A stretch of DNA of 64,000 bases from Symsagittifera roscoffensis (Eukaryota; Xenacoelomorpha; Acoela; Convolutidae): NCBI RefSeq assembly GCF_963678635.1, contig NC_087064.1:78346512-78410511 (forward strand), in the 5' to 3' direction. Made by a program: the position numbers and the translations under genes. The notes beneath the pieces are model-generated. The model worked only from the letters and a program-made list of their open reading frames with translations. It was not told the origin of the DNA and made no database searches. This document shows, piece by piece, positions 9,932 through 22,263 of the stretch. How positions within the stretch are numbered: position 1 is the first letter of the stretch; every line of letters starts with the position of its first letter.

Positions 9932-10545
9932 ATGCTATTGCAAAATTTGGGAATATTATCATATTATCTTATACCTTTATTTGCTATCGATCAAACATTG
10001 AAGGAAAATGCCAAAGGATGTTTGGTAGTGAGGGCAGCGTACGACAAAATTATTGCATCAAAAATTTTCAGCAATGACGATAATTTTCTTTTACCTAGAA
10101 TTGCTTTAGTTAGCGATTTTGGCGAATCAATTTTTTTGAACGGTGCTGAAGGAATTTGGCAAACAAGTCAACAAAACCTCCAAAGTGCCCAGAAAATTAT
10201 GCTTGACAAAAATCTTTCCGATAAAATACGAAAAATACTCTGCATTGATTTTGCGACCGCCAAACAAAGTGACATGAAAATGGCGCTTTATAGCATCGCA
10301 TGTGCAGCTCTTATGATTGAAGGTGGAAAAGAGGTTCCAATGAGAGCCCAAAGCGAAGAACAGAAGAAATATTGGATAGATTTGGCTGGCGTAAGCGATG
10401 TTAAATTCAGTCAGACTTTTTCTGATGGATCTAACAGTTTGGAAAATATTGACAAAAACGACGAAAAAACATCATGTTTTCTTTGTCAACAGGGACCGAC
10501 GGACTTATATATGAACGTTGATTCGTCTGGTAGTATAGGAAATGC
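9932..10545 (+). CDS. vWA-domain protein, exon 1
   Basis: Open from ATG 9,932; an in-frame TAA at 9,923 rules out simple extension upstream. The first 18 or so residues are hydrophobic (LGILSYYLIPLFA) and may be a signal peptide, although they lack a basic start; a further upstream exon cannot be excluded. Then comes a helical region of about 170 residues with LLPRIALVSDFGES and GIWQTS that I do not firmly recognise. The exon ends in the vWA metal-site motif NVDSSGSIG (DxSxS of the MIDAS). The donor is GC/GTAAGT at 10,545/10,546, phase 2. The product is probably secreted and adhesive. Confidence 0.85.
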
Positions 10546-10942
10546 GTAAGTCTAGTTTGATTTAAACTGGCTACACCGAATTTTACCAAATTTTTTCGAT
10601 AAGAATTCTTACTTTTCAGAAAAGCTTTTGTTGGTAAAATACCCAATAAGTCTTAAGCTACCGAAGAAATGAAAATTGAAAATTTAGTTGATCTATACCT
10701 AATGTTTTTGTCCATGAAATTTAGAAAACTTTTTGCAAAGCATGCTGGTAGTTTGTCTGAGAAAAATTACTAGAAGCCGGGCAATGTTTTGTGAATTCAT
10801 TTGACTGCTTTTAAAAAAACTTCCAAAAACACAGTCTTTTTATGAAACAAGACATAACCTACATTTGTTTGAAATTTATTTTCATTGATTTTTCTTCAAT
10901 TTATTTCTATCCTATTTTCTCAGTTTTCACTCTTTTTTTCAG
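10546..10942 (+). other. vWA gene intron 1
   Basis: A 397-bp intron from GTAAGT to a pyrimidine-rich acceptor CTTTTTTTCAG. Joining the two exons keeps the vWA fold continuous and the phase correct (2 + 1). The interior is AT-rich with no other feature. Confidence 0.85.
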
Positions 10943-11276
10943 AGATTTTGAAAAGCAGCGGCAGATTATGATTTCACTCCTTGATGCTTTCAAAGAATCA
11001 ATGGATTCTGAGGCATCTCAAGCTTGTGTTAGTTTTTTCACTAAGTATTTCGCGGGAAGAAGTTTAACAACCGATTATTCTTACATGTTGAACTACATTA
11101 AAAGCTACACTTATGAAGGTGGAGGTACATACACACACAAAGCTTTCGATATGGACTACGAAGAATTTTCAGAGTCTAATGCCAGAGTAAAAGATAAAGC
11201 AGTACGAACAATTATTTTCGTTTTGACAGACGGCCAGAGTGGTCGACCAGACCTATTACCTCAATCTGTCAAAAAG
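10943..11276 (+). CDS. vWA-domain protein, exon 2 (core of the vWA domain)
   Basis: Follows the acceptor at 10,942. It encodes the central vWA beta strands and helices: FEKQRQIMISLLDAF, then GGGTYTHKAF, where the MIDAS Thr lies, and RTIIFVLTDGQSG with the MIDAS Asp. All five canonical metal-coordinating positions (DxSxS, T, D) are therefore present across exons 1 and 2, so the domain should bind a divalent cation and a ligand. It ends with SVKK at 11,276 before GTAGTA, phase 0. The next exon that continues the fold is 23.8 kb away. Confidence 0.9.
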
Positions 11277-11676
11277 GTAGTAGTATTTTGCTTCGTTTAG
11301 ACAATGCAGTATTCATGCATTCTCCCAACGAATAAGAATTATTTATTAGCTGTAATTTATTTTCGAAAAGCCTTCATCTGATTAGAGTTTATCCTAAATT
11401 GTCTTCAGGGCACTGAGAAAAGCACTAAAGTCATATGAAATTGAAATATAGAAAGTGTATGAACATGTTAAACTTAAAGACAAAATTGTTTTTGACATTT
11501 TAAAAAGTACTTTTTTCAACTGCAAAAAAGTTCTTACAAATGCGCCTCAAAAGATGCGTCTGGAATGCAAATTTGAGGCTTTCACTATCAGCCTCTTAAT
11601 CGAATCTGCAAAACATACTTTATAGCTTCTTTTTTATAAGGGTTGTTCAAATCCTATTTTCTGAGAAAATACCTAT

Positions 11677-12037
11677 TGAGTTATTTATGGATTACTGTAG
11701 TCATGGAGTAACTTCAGATAAGGTACACCGTCTGCTCCTCACGCTATCTTATTTTCGGCCGGATATATTATTGCTACTTCTTAGTCTAATACCGATCTTA
11801 AGCGTATTTTTATATCTCCTAGTCTCAATAGATCTAGTGTATACTGGTTTATGCGAGTTAAATTCCAGAAGGAGAACAACTGTATTCTAAGCTTAATTCA
11901 AGTTGTTCTGGTGCTCAAACTACAAGTAGTTTCAGCACTTACAAATAAAGGTAAATATTAGTTTTGGAATATGGTTGGTTAGCTAAGAATATTTTATAGA
12001 ATTAGAGAACTATATTAATAACCAACTATAAATTCTA
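11677..12037 (-). repeat. 3' LTR of copy B
   Basis: Homologous to the LTRs at 33,259-33,620 and 9,209-9,600; begins TGAGTTA and ends near AATTCTA, where the partner reads AATTGTCA. The left flank is unrelated intron sequence with no primer site, as expected for a 3' LTR. On the right, in the element's sense just upstream, is a purine-rich GGATGGGTGGAA (about 12,049-12,060) that may be the remains of the polypurine tract. Confidence 0.75.
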
Positions 12038-12448
12038 GTTTAGAACTGGTTCCACCCATCCGGGGTTTAGAGAGTTTTTAGTTTTTGTTGTTTTGATGTA
12101 GTGAAGGACGGGTGATGTAGGTTCTTTTGGAAGTTGCGAGCATTGGCTTCTTGGAGGAAGAAGAAATGTGGCTGTTGGTGTTTGACGGGTGAAGATTATC
12201 ATGTTTGTATCTGTAGATGGGTCTCGTTGATCATGGTAGTCTTGGGTGATTGTGTCAAGACTTCTGATCGATACCATGATAAATCGGTTTCGTCAAGTTT
12301 GGAGCGAGACTGCGTGCAAGTTGAAGTTTGACTTTTCCGTGTGAAGTGCCAAGTGTCTAGGATCTGTACTTGTGGTCAACATCGAGTTGGTCATTGTACT
12401 GATTCAATGGTTTTCATTTGCTGCGATATAGGGTCCATAATTTGAATC
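12038..12448 (-). other. Segment between 3' LTR and tandem duplication
   Basis: About 410 bp of element sequence, more GC-rich than its surroundings. A minus-strand stretch at 12,035-12,277 is rich in Thr, Pro and Gln, but nothing is recognisable. It probably represents the end of the env 3' region before the duplication. Confidence 0.35.
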
Positions 12449-14668
12449 CTTTGAGGTAGGGACTTTAGGCAGCAAATCAAATAGATTTGCCATTCCCAAA
12501 TTGGAATGTGATTGGATTGTCGTCTCCTTTGCTGCTCGTCTTTTGGGCTTTCTGAAATCTTTACATACTGCATTTATCGTTTACATGTATAAATTTCTTT
12601 GTTAATTTTTGTTTTTTAATTATGATTTTTCATTAATAGTTATCACAAAAGCAATTTTATATTAGTTTGGTTATTTTTAAAGAGTCGCTCACCCTAGAGC
12701 ATCTCTTGGCAAAAATAGAGTGTAGGTCACAAAGCGTGATGGAGCGCGGTGTGTTGGGCCGGCTATTGAGCATGCTCAGGACGTCCCTCTGGTTGGTGAG
12801 GCCAGGAGTTGGGTATAATTTTGAGATCCCTTTGATCAGAGTCTCTTTTTGTGTTCAAAGTTGTGTTTCGTTTTTATTACTTGTTTTTCTCTCCCTTTTT
12901 ACTCTGGTTGTGTCCTTTTTACGAGTCGCTCACCCTAGAGTCGCTCACTCTAGAGTCGCTCACTGTAGAGTCGCTCACTTCAAGACTCTAACTGGTTGTG
13001 TTCAACCTTTGTTTTGTTTTTATTACTTGTTTTTCTCTCTCTTTTTGCTCTGGTTGTGTCCTCTTTTCTTTAAAATCGAATCTTTTGGTTTGGTTTTGTC
13101 TTTCGATTTTTCTTGTGTTCTATTCGATTGTGGTAAGTTTTGAAAGTGGTCTTCAAAAGAATAATTTATCCGGCTTTAATCTGATTTTAATCTGGATGGG
13201 TACCGTGGGCTTTTCTTTCTTAGTCTTGCTATTAGTTTGTGGTTTTCTGACATTAGTAAGCTGTTTTGGTTATTTATTTTACTGTAAAATTTCTTCCAAC
13301 CGGGTTAAAGGAAAGTTTGATACGTGTGAAAACTGGTTAAAGTTGTTATCAGCGAAAATTGAAAAATTTAAATTCATTATTTAAACAGTTTTTCTTGGGC
13401 GAGCTGTGCGATTGCGGATAGAATTTATGGGCGAGTGACTGATTCAAATCTTATAAAAGAAGCGTCCTGTCAAAATGTTAGTACTTGTCTGAGTTTATCT
13501 GCGATTTTCTTATGAATTTACTGCATTGAAATATTAATTTCACTGCTTTTGTGTAATTTCAATTTCTGAAATTACTGCTTAGTAAAAAGAAACTTATTGC
13601 ATTGGGAATTATTTATTAGTTTACCGCTATTTGGGAGAAATTTACTGCTTTTTAATTATAGTGCGATTTTCTAATACGAGTTTCGAATTTTTAAGAAACA
13701 AGTTTTCAAATTTTTTTTTGGGATCTAAAAAGAAAGTGAAACATTTATAAAGAATGGTTAGTTGTTTTTTGAACTTATTAGTGTAAGATATATAATTATA
13801 CTTACTTAATAATCAGCAAAATATCCTTTTGGAAATATCGTAAATGACGTTTGATCTTGTTAGAAGTTTAGCAAGAAAGCGGGTGATATGTTTAGTTTGC
13901 AGTAGTGGCCAAAATACTTCAAGTGCTTCGATGATCTTGTGCTCTTCACTACTTGGTGAGAATTCATGCGGTGTATTTTGAATTAGATTATAAAAGCTCA
14001 TGAATATATTTACTGTTATGGATGTATTCTAAGATCGGGATTACAACGGGCTGTATATATTCCTGAGGGACAATTAGTGGACAGGTTCATCAACATTAAA
14101 AGTTCTGGTTAGTGGACAGATTGTATACAATTGTCGGATGGGGTCGTAGTTTCTAAGGATTTTTTGCATGTTAGTGTCTTTGATACAATATGTGAAGTCT
14201 AAGAAGAATGGTGAAGAGTATTTGGTGTTAATAAATTGAAATCAATGGTATGGATTTTGTGATGATGTTGTATGAATTTTTATTAAGTGTATGTGTGAGA
14301 TTGTTTTGTGCGTAACATAATTTGATGTGAGCAGTGTAAGACACGTTCTTTGGGTGTTAGGAAAATAAAAGTTACTGAAAACTGGTTAAATTTGTTGGAA
14401 TAAGAGTCGTAGGCTTTCGTGTCGGGAATTGCTGCGGATCTAGTGTGATCATATTTTCTATTCATGCTGTTGATAGTAAATACATGTGAGGATTTGATGA
14501 AAAATTTTTCAGTTAGTTGGGGGTTAGCGTTACTATCGTCATTTGATTAGATATCTTCATTGGTCGTGCAATGGCGTGATTATAATGGTTAACGGAAAAA
14601 CTATTAGCTTTTTGTGCAGTGAATTTATTTAGTGTTTGGTTTAAAGCGATGGTTGTGAACTGTTTTTC
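12449..14668 (-). repeat. Tandem duplication of the element's 3' region, unit 1
   Basis: Homologous along its length to 14,669-16,825. Shared landmarks include GACTTTAGGCAGCAAATCAA (12,461 and 14,681), GAGCATGCTCAGGACGTCCC (near 12,769 and 14,988), ATGACGTTTGATCTTGTTAG (13,843 and 16,038) and TTGTGCGTAACATAATTTGA (14,305 and 16,462). Its right end repeats the C-terminal env words QFTTIA and MTIVTLT. It contains the RVAH-encoding minisatellite that unit 2 lacks. The plus-strand hydrophobic frame at 12,998-13,384 is not considered a gene. Confidence 0.8.
12916..12985. repeat. Minisatellite GAGTCGCTCAC, about 4 copies
   Basis: The motif TAGAGTCGCTCACYC is repeated four times in tandem with a period of 15-16 bp inside duplication unit 1. 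A further single copy lies at about 12,681. Unit 2 has a single degenerate copy near 14,899, so the expansion happened after the 2.2-kb duplication. Confidence 0.9.
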
Positions 14669-16825
14669 CTTCGAGGTAGTGACTTTAGGCAGCAAATCAA
14701 ATAAATTTGCCATTCCCAAGTTGGAATGTGACTGGATTGTCGTCTCCTTTGCTGCTCGTCTTTTGGGCTTTCCGAAATCTATACATATTGCATTTATCGT
14801 TTACATGTATAACTTTCACTGTTAAATTTTGTTCTAAATATGATTTGTTATTGTTTGTTATCGCAAAAGCGTTTTTATTTGAGTTTGGTTATTTTTAAAG
14901 AGTCGTTCACCCTAGAGCAACTCTTGGCAAAAATAGAGTGTGGGTCACAGAACTTGATGTAGCGCGGTGGGTTAGGCCGGCTATAGAGCATGCTCAGGAC
15001 GTCCCTCTGGTTGTCGAGGCCAGGAGTTGGGTATAATTTTGAGGTCCCTTTAATCAGAGTCTCTTTTTGTGTTCAACCTTTTGTTTTGTTTTTATTACTT
15101 GTTTTCTCTCTCTTTTTGCTCTGGTTGTGTCCTTTTCTTTAAAATCGAATTTTTTGGTTTGGTTTTGTCTTTCAATTTTTCTTGTGTTTTTTTCGATTGT
15201 GGTAAATTTTGAAAGTGGTCTTCAAAAGATTAATTTATCCGGCTTTAATCTGGTTTTAATCTGTTTTGGGTACCGTGGGCTTTTCTTTCTTAGTCTTGCT
15301 ATTAGTTTGTGGTTTTGTGACATTAGTAAGCTGCGTTTGTTATTTATTTTACTATATAATTTCTTCCAACCGGGTTAAGGGAAAAATTGATACGTGTGAA
15401 AACTGGTTACAATTGTTACCATTGAAAGTTGAAAATTTGAAATTCATTATTTAAACAATTTTTCGTGGGCAAGCTGTGCGATTGCGGATAGAATTTATGG
15501 GCGAGTGAATGATTCAAATCCTATAAAAAGAAGCGTCTTGTAAACAAGTTAGTACTTGTCTGAGTTTATCTGCAATTTTCTTAGGAGTTTACTGCGTTGA
15601 AATATTAATTTTACTGCTTTTGGAGAAATTTAGTTTCTGTATTTACCCGCTTGGTAAAAAGAAATTTATTTCATTGGGGATTATTTATTAATTTACCGCT
15701 ATTTGGGAGAAATTTACTGCTTTTTAATTATACTGCAATTTTTTAATACGAGTTCAGAATTTTTAAGAAGGATGTTTTCAATTTTTTATTTGTTTGTTGT
15801 TTGTTTTAGATGATGGTTTATCGAGATCTAAAATGAAAGTGAAACCCTGATAAAGAATGGTTAGTTGTTTTTTGAATTTATTAGTGTAAAATATATAATT
15901 ATACTTACTCAAATTATACTTACAAGTGGTGAGATCTGGGAGTGACGTTGGATGTTGGATGGGTATGAAAGGGAACGGTTGAGGGATCTAATCTGGCTTA
16001 ATCATCAGCAAAATATCCATTTGGGAAAATATCGTGAATGACGTTTGATCTTGTTAGAAGTTTAGCAAGAAAGCGGTTGATATTTTTAGTTTGCAGTAGT
16101 GGCCAAAACACTGCAAGTGCTCCGACGATCTTGTGCTCTTCACTACTTGGATGTTATGGATGTATTCTAAGATTGGGATTACAACGGGCTGTATATAATC
16201 ATGAGGGACAATTAGTGGACAGGTTCAACAACATTAAAAGTTCTGGTTAGTGGACAGATTGTATACAATTGTCGGATAGGGTCGTCGTTTCTAAGGATTT
16301 CTTGCATGTTAGGGTCTTTGATACAATATGTGAAGTTTAAGAAGAATGGTGAAGTGTATTTGGAGTTAATAAACTGAAATCGACTGTATGGGTTTTGTGA
16401 TGGTGTATTAGTTGTGTAGTGGTGTTGTATGCATTTTTATTAGGTGTATGTGTGAGTTTCTTTTGTGCGTAACATAATTTGATGTGAGCAGTGTAAGTCA
16501 CGTTCTTTGGGTGTTAGGAAAATAAAGGTTACTGAAAATTGGTTGAATTTGTTGAAATAAGAGTCGTAGGCTTTTGTGTCGGGAAGTGCTGCGGATCTAG
16601 TGTGATTATATTTTTTATTCATGCAGTTGATAGTAAAAACATATGAGGATTTGATGAAAAATTTCTCAGTTATTTGGCGGTTAGCGTTACTATCGTCATT
16701 TGAAAAGATATCTTTATTGGGTCGTGCAATGGCGTGGTTATAATGGTTAATGGAAAATCTATTAGCTTTTTGTGCAGTGGTTTAGTTAGTGTTTGATTTA
16801 TTGCGATGGTTGTGAACTGTTTTTC
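14669..16825 (-). repeat. Tandem duplication of the element's 3' region, unit 2
   Basis: Second copy of the 2.2-kb unit, directly abutting unit 1. At its right border (16,825) the sequence continues into unique env DNA, while unit 1 at the same point runs into unit 2, which fixes the duplication boundary. It contains a 74-bp insertion at 15,924-15,997 copied from 17,229-17,302. Confidence 0.8.
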
Positions 16826-19800
16826 GTGAAGTGCTGTAGTTAGGTGATATAGCCTAGTTTGACATGATTCATTGTCATTTGGATTATTACATAGTGGGAG
16901 TGATAATGGGTTACTGAAATGATAGTTTGAGGTCCATGAAAGTGTGGAAAATAATTCAATTTCGTTGATGTAATTTGGTTGTTCGTTATTAGGATTTGAA
17001 TGATAATAATTATTTTGTGGAAAAAATGGTGAGCATACTTGGAGAAATTCTTTTGTGTTGGTATGAAGTGGATGATCCAAAAATGTTTGAGCTGGTCGAG
17101 AGTTAGAGGGGAATGGAGTATTGGGGAGTTTTCGTTCAAATTTCGGTGGGCTCGGGTTTCTCCTGTCTGAATCCATGCTTTTTTGAATTTTTAGTGAATG
17201 ATGGTTCAGGGTAGGGAGGGAAATCAAAAAGTGGTGAGATCTGGGAGTGACGTTGGATGTTGGATGGGTATGAGAGGGAACGGTTGAGGGATCTAATCTG
17301 GCGGCTCATCGTGGGCTAAGAAGATGGTTGTTCTGCGAAACGAAATTATTGATATCTGGTTGTTCTGTAGTCTGTTCATACGTCTCGTCTACATTTGGTT
17401 GTTGTTCTACAATGTGCGTAACTGGACTTTGTGGGTATCTATGACTTGTAGAGATGTGCTCTAATAGGGAAATGTTCATTCAATTTCGCGGTACTTAAGA
17501 TAATGGATGGTAATTTTGTAAGGGTAGTGCAGTAGCTGTCGTGTTTCTAGTGTCTTGAGAATTATCATAAGTATTGGGTGTGCTTGATAGTTTTTTGTTA
17601 TATTCACTTATTTGAGCGTCTAAAATTTTTTGTTAATTTAGGTTGAAAATATTCCAAAAAATCCTGCTAAAAGTATACGTCCTACACTTGCTTGTTTGTT
17701 TACTTGTGTGTGAATTGCGCATGTATTGTAAATTCCATTCAATAATGAAAAAAGAAACACAAAAAAATTAAACATTGCATTTAATTTGGTCAATCGTTTT
17801 AGGTTGTAGTAGAGCCATCCTAGAAAAGCGAGTAGTTCGTTTCTTAAATTTACAAAACTAAAGATAATAATGGGTGATATTTCTCGTGAACAGTATTTTT
17901 AAAGGTTTGACTAAAGGTAATTTTTTTATCGTAAAGTATCCACTGTAATCTTGTGTGTAGATGTCTGAAAATCCTGCTGTTTCTGCATTTTTTCTTAAAT
18001 TTTGGTCGATGGATTGTCTTTGTCTTCTGTCCATCTTCGTGAGGAGTTCTTGAAATTGTTGTGTGCGGATGTTTTGTGGTATATCAGATATGTAGTATAT
18101 ACCTATCGTTTGTAGATCCATATTTTGGTTTCTAGCAATAGCTTAAACAATTTCTGGTGAAATTTTTTTTAATGGTGGCATAAGTGTAGGGTATGGTGTG
18201 AGAAGGTATTATTTATCTTCATGGGGATTTAACTGTACAACATTGTGGCTAATTTTAGATCCACAGGGGAAGACTGTATCCCAAAAATATGTTCTTCTAG
18301 AAAGCGTGTCAACAAAAGGTACTTTATATTTTGTAGAATATGGGGATTTTCTTGTAACATCTTTTGTTTTCATATACATATAGAGGTGATACGTTTTTCG
18401 TACGTGTGTATTACCATAATATATGTTTTTCGTAGTCAATAAAACTTGATCTATTTTCTGACAACAAATATCCCGCATAAATCATTTTTAATACAGCAAG
18501 TGCAAGCGATTGTAGAATTTGTCTTCGTTCAAGTTCACACAAAGGATGAAGCATTTCTAGTTCTGATAGTGACATTTATTGAAAAATTTTACTTATTGTC
18601 TAAGCGGATTCTATTCATATCTAAGTGGATATCATAGTGAGTTGCACCAAAATAGGTATAGTTCTTAATTGATAGTTCTTGTAAGCGTGTACTGCTTTTG
18701 TCTTGTGGTCTAAGATTTCAACCAGTTCTTCCTGTGTTTTTTAGAATTGTTACCGGGATGTATGAACTTTCATCGCTTTTTGAAATGTGATGTGTTATAT
18801 TTGGTGTAAGTCTTAGTTTTCCTGTCTGTGTTCATGTCAAAACCTCTTTCGTATTCGACAAGGATTTCTGAGTTTTGTGTTTTACAAATTGGATTGTTAT
18901 ATTTGCAAACGAGTTCCGTTTTTGGGTAGATTTGAAAACGTGTTAGTTTGTTTTCTATGTTATTGTTGTTTTTGAAACGCTGATTGTTTTGTCTGGTTTT
19001 TTCAGGGTTTATTTCATTATATGGAATGAATTCAATTAAGTTTTTTTGATGAAATTTGATCATTCTTGAGTGTATTCTTGCAACTTGGAATGTGGTACAT
19101 GTGTCTTCGGGGATCCAGGCAATTGTTGCTTGTGTTCTTGTTGTTGCATCGCAATATTCTTGATGATTTTTACAAGTTGATATTATTCTTTGATAAATTA
19201 TAGTGTCCTCTTTTACATCTCGTGTTAATTGTACTTTTTCTAAAGGATTGTCTAATCAAAAAACATAATTTCTTGATATCCTTTGTTTTTTGTGTCAACT
19301 TTGCAATTAGAAGGGTTGTTTATTCCAATATACGGTATCCAGTTTTTATCATGGAGTTAATCGTCCAGGTGCGCCGTGGAGTGGGTATTTCTTATCTAAT
19401 TTTTAAAGACCTTGGTATCTTTCAAGTTCTGCTTGATGTGCATAGTCTGGAACAATTTACTTTTTTTCTCTGAGAATGTTGCTGTAAACTTCAATCCCCT
19501 TGATGTTGTAGCTCGGGCTTTTGTTTGAAGTGTTGCTATTAAATTTGATGTTTCTAATTCTTGTGGTTCAGATTCGCAACGAGTTACTTGATTTCTGAAG
19601 TATTTAAGTAGTGGTTTTTGTTCATTTTCTTCACAGTCATGTTCTGTGACCAATAAACCTTGGGGTCTTCTTCAAGGAAAGGTTTTTATGATTTGTTGTT
19701 TCTGAAAAAGTAGAAGGGAGTAGGGTCTGAAAGAAAAAAATATATTTAAAAACACATTTGTTAGGTAGTCCTGAATAGAGATTGTAGATTGTGATGTATC

Positions 19801-19837
19801 CAAGTGTCTTTTCTGTAAACCTATCGTATTTATACAC
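16670..19837 (-). pseudogene. Env-like glycoprotein region of copy B, broken
   Basis: Downstream of pol on the same strand are consecutive open fragments (19,637-19,837; 19,396-19,653; 18,770-19,063; 18,209-18,478; 17,858-18,121; 16,670-17,227) in shifting frames. They contain Cys residues (VCKYNNPICK, HDCEEN), N-glycosylation sites (YNTSH, RNITHY), a hydrophobic stretch near 17,735-17,780 (FNFFVFLFSLLNGIY) that suits a membrane anchor, and a long Pro/His/Asn-rich tail that would be cytoplasmic. This is the expected place and make-up of an env gene in retrovirus-like Ty3/Gypsy elements. No fusion peptide or cleavage site is assigned. Intervening stops make it non-functional. Confidence 0.55.
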
Positions 19838-20940
19838 AATTTTTGTTGGGACAATTAGGTACTGATTCAGCTGTTGATTTTGGTGAAGCTAAGGGGAGCG
19901 GGTGATGAACTAAATTGTTTAATTTTACTGTTATTTCAACTTTAACCGTTAAATTGTCTTGTGTAAGCGTTTGTATGTTGTATTCTTGTACGTCTTTATG
20001 AATGTCCTGTCTATATTGTAATCTTTTTATGTAGTCTATGACTGTCGAGGTGTTGACAGAATAGTGGAGGGGTGCTACGAATGTATTCCATTTTAATCCT
20101 AGAAGTATATTATTGGTTAAGTGTTCCTTATATCTATCGTCAACACTCCAATTTTTGAAGGAAAAATTTGGAGGGAATGATGTTATTGATATCTGACTTA
20201 TTGAAGGGGTTGAAGGAAGAGAGAGGGTTACTGGTAGTGACAGACATGTTTCTGATGAGATGTCTACTGGTCGTTTACCAAGTAGGGTTCACCTTGAGTG
20301 AAAGCTTGTGTCATCCGATGTGGGAGATGTTGTGTTGAAGTTGGGGGTTAAAGGGATTTTCACGAAATTGTTCGGATGTTGAGGTTGATCCTAAGTAGTC
20401 CGATGGTATGGTATGGATGGTACGGATGGATGGGACGTTTGGAGTGTTTTGTTGTGAGCTAGCTTGTAATGGTGGGGGGTACTTTGAATTAAACTGCTGG
20501 AAAGATCTAAACGATTTGGGGTTGGTGATGAGGATATATTAAAATGAACTTTGGGAATTTCTTTTTCGTCTTGAATGTATGATTTGTCTTTTTGTTTTGT
20601 ATGTAATTAGGTTTTGACTTGGGTGTCTTGTTCTATTAAGGTCTTACTGAAAAGAGGGTTGTATATTATATGTAGGTTCGTATTGAGGTTCACTTAGGGG
20701 TGGCGAACTACAGGTTCTAAGGGTTCTGATAATAGTGAATGCCTTTCTTCAAATGTATATGGGTTTCCTTGAAATGAAATACGTGTTGATGATTGAGGGT
20801 GTTTTGTCTGACTGGATGTTATTGTTGTTGGAGATTCCTATGATTCCTTGCAGTCAGTGCGGACCGTTGTGTGGGTTGTTGATTAGAAATTTTGAAAGAT
20901 TCTTTAATTTTTTTACCTATGAAGAAATTTTATGATGATT
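19838..20940 (-). other. Upstream part of the env region, Pro/Ser/Thr-rich
   Basis: The minus strand between about 20,150 and 20,720 has fragments rich in Ser, Thr, Pro and Asn (for example SNPLSSFNPF), interrupted by stops. It may be the N-terminal part of env or a spacer. No domain, signal peptide or splice site can be assigned. Confidence 0.35.
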
Positions 20941-22263
20941 ATACTATTCTTCTATGAAAAAGATTGGAAGTAATGTTTCCAGTGCAAAACCTATAATTGC
21001 CTTTTTTTTATAAATTTGCAAAATTTCAGAATTAGGGATATTAGAGATGTGAAAAATGTTACTAAAAGAAGAAAAATATCTTTCTTGATGAATAATTGTC
21101 TTAAATTTTAGGTAGTTGTTGAAATATTGTACCTGAGGAGGTGGTCAAAGATTTTTTCGCAAAGTAAAGGTAGGTTTTGTGAAGTAAATAGAAAATTGTG
21201 AAAAAATGCAAAAATTAAAGGAAAGAGAAATAACTCGAAAGTATCTATAATGAAAAATACGATGATTTCAAAAAATTTTGTTAGGATTGAAAAAAGCTTA
21301 GAAGTTATATTTCTTAGAAGGTTCGCTGTTTTGGAAAGTAGCATTTGAGAAATGATTCGTTCTTGCCGATTTTTTAAAATCTTTTTGGGGCAAAATTTGA
21401 TTGTGGTCGGAATGTTCATTGATTTTTGACAAGTGGGTTGAATATGGGCAACTTTTGGTGAAGAGAAGTCTGAAGGTCTAGGAGTGACCTTTCTAGTTTT
21501 TGTTTTATTGGATGATCGGGGGTATCTAGGAGTTATTCGTACTTTAGGCTTAATGATCATGTCCAATTTTTTTTAGGCTAATTTAATATTTTTCCTTAAA
21601 GGAAATTTGGAGTGTAAGTTGAGTCAATATTGTTGATTTTTGTACCAGTTGATAGATGAGGGTTGTAATATTCAGATTTTTTTTCCGGTTGTCAAATATG
21701 AGCTTGCTGCTTATTTTTGAACTGGAGGTCCTTCAGTTATACTTACATATCTGTTCGAAGTTTGCAAAGTGTCGGCTAAAGGAGTGGTGTCAGAACGAGG
21801 TGATGTTTAGATAGCTTCTGATTGGCTTTAGTTGAATTAGTTATTCAAGGGTGTCAGCACGATTTTCTAGAAAAGAAAGTAAGAAGTTGGTATATTTCTG
21901 AATTTTTAAAAATGATATTTAATTAAAAGGGGGTTTTTGGAATTCAATTTTCTTTGATATTTTAGATTGTGGAATGAGGGTTTTATAATACTTTCGTTGT
22001 TGATTCCGAAATTGTGATGATTGTCGTTGTTGAGTTGTTTCTTTTTTTTTCTGTGGTAAAAATGTTTTTCTCTAACTTTTGGTTTTTTCTTTGTTTTTAA
22101 AGTATTTGTATATTTCTTGTTTTTTGGAATTTTTGTCGAGTGTTTTCGTTATTTTTTGTTTCTAAAATTTGTGGTGAAAAGTTTGTATCAATTTTTTGTT
22201 TTTTGACTATTGTCTGAGTTGTTTTATAGACAATTTTAAAGTCCTGTAAGGAGTATAATTGTG
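20941..22263 (-). other. Post-integrase spacer of copy B
   Basis: Homologous to 1-1,245 in copy A, and diverged. The 152-codon minus-strand stretch at 21,108-21,566 has a hydrophobic segment (FFEIIVFFIIDTFELFLF) but no counterpart is preserved in copy A, so it is not called as a gene. Confidence 0.45.

Noticed and set aside
12998..13384. Plus-strand hydrophobic frame, also present in duplicated form at 15,067-15,454
   Set aside because: It is antisense to the element, frameshifted in the second copy, and most differences between the copies change the amino acid; T-rich DNA explains the hydrophobicity.
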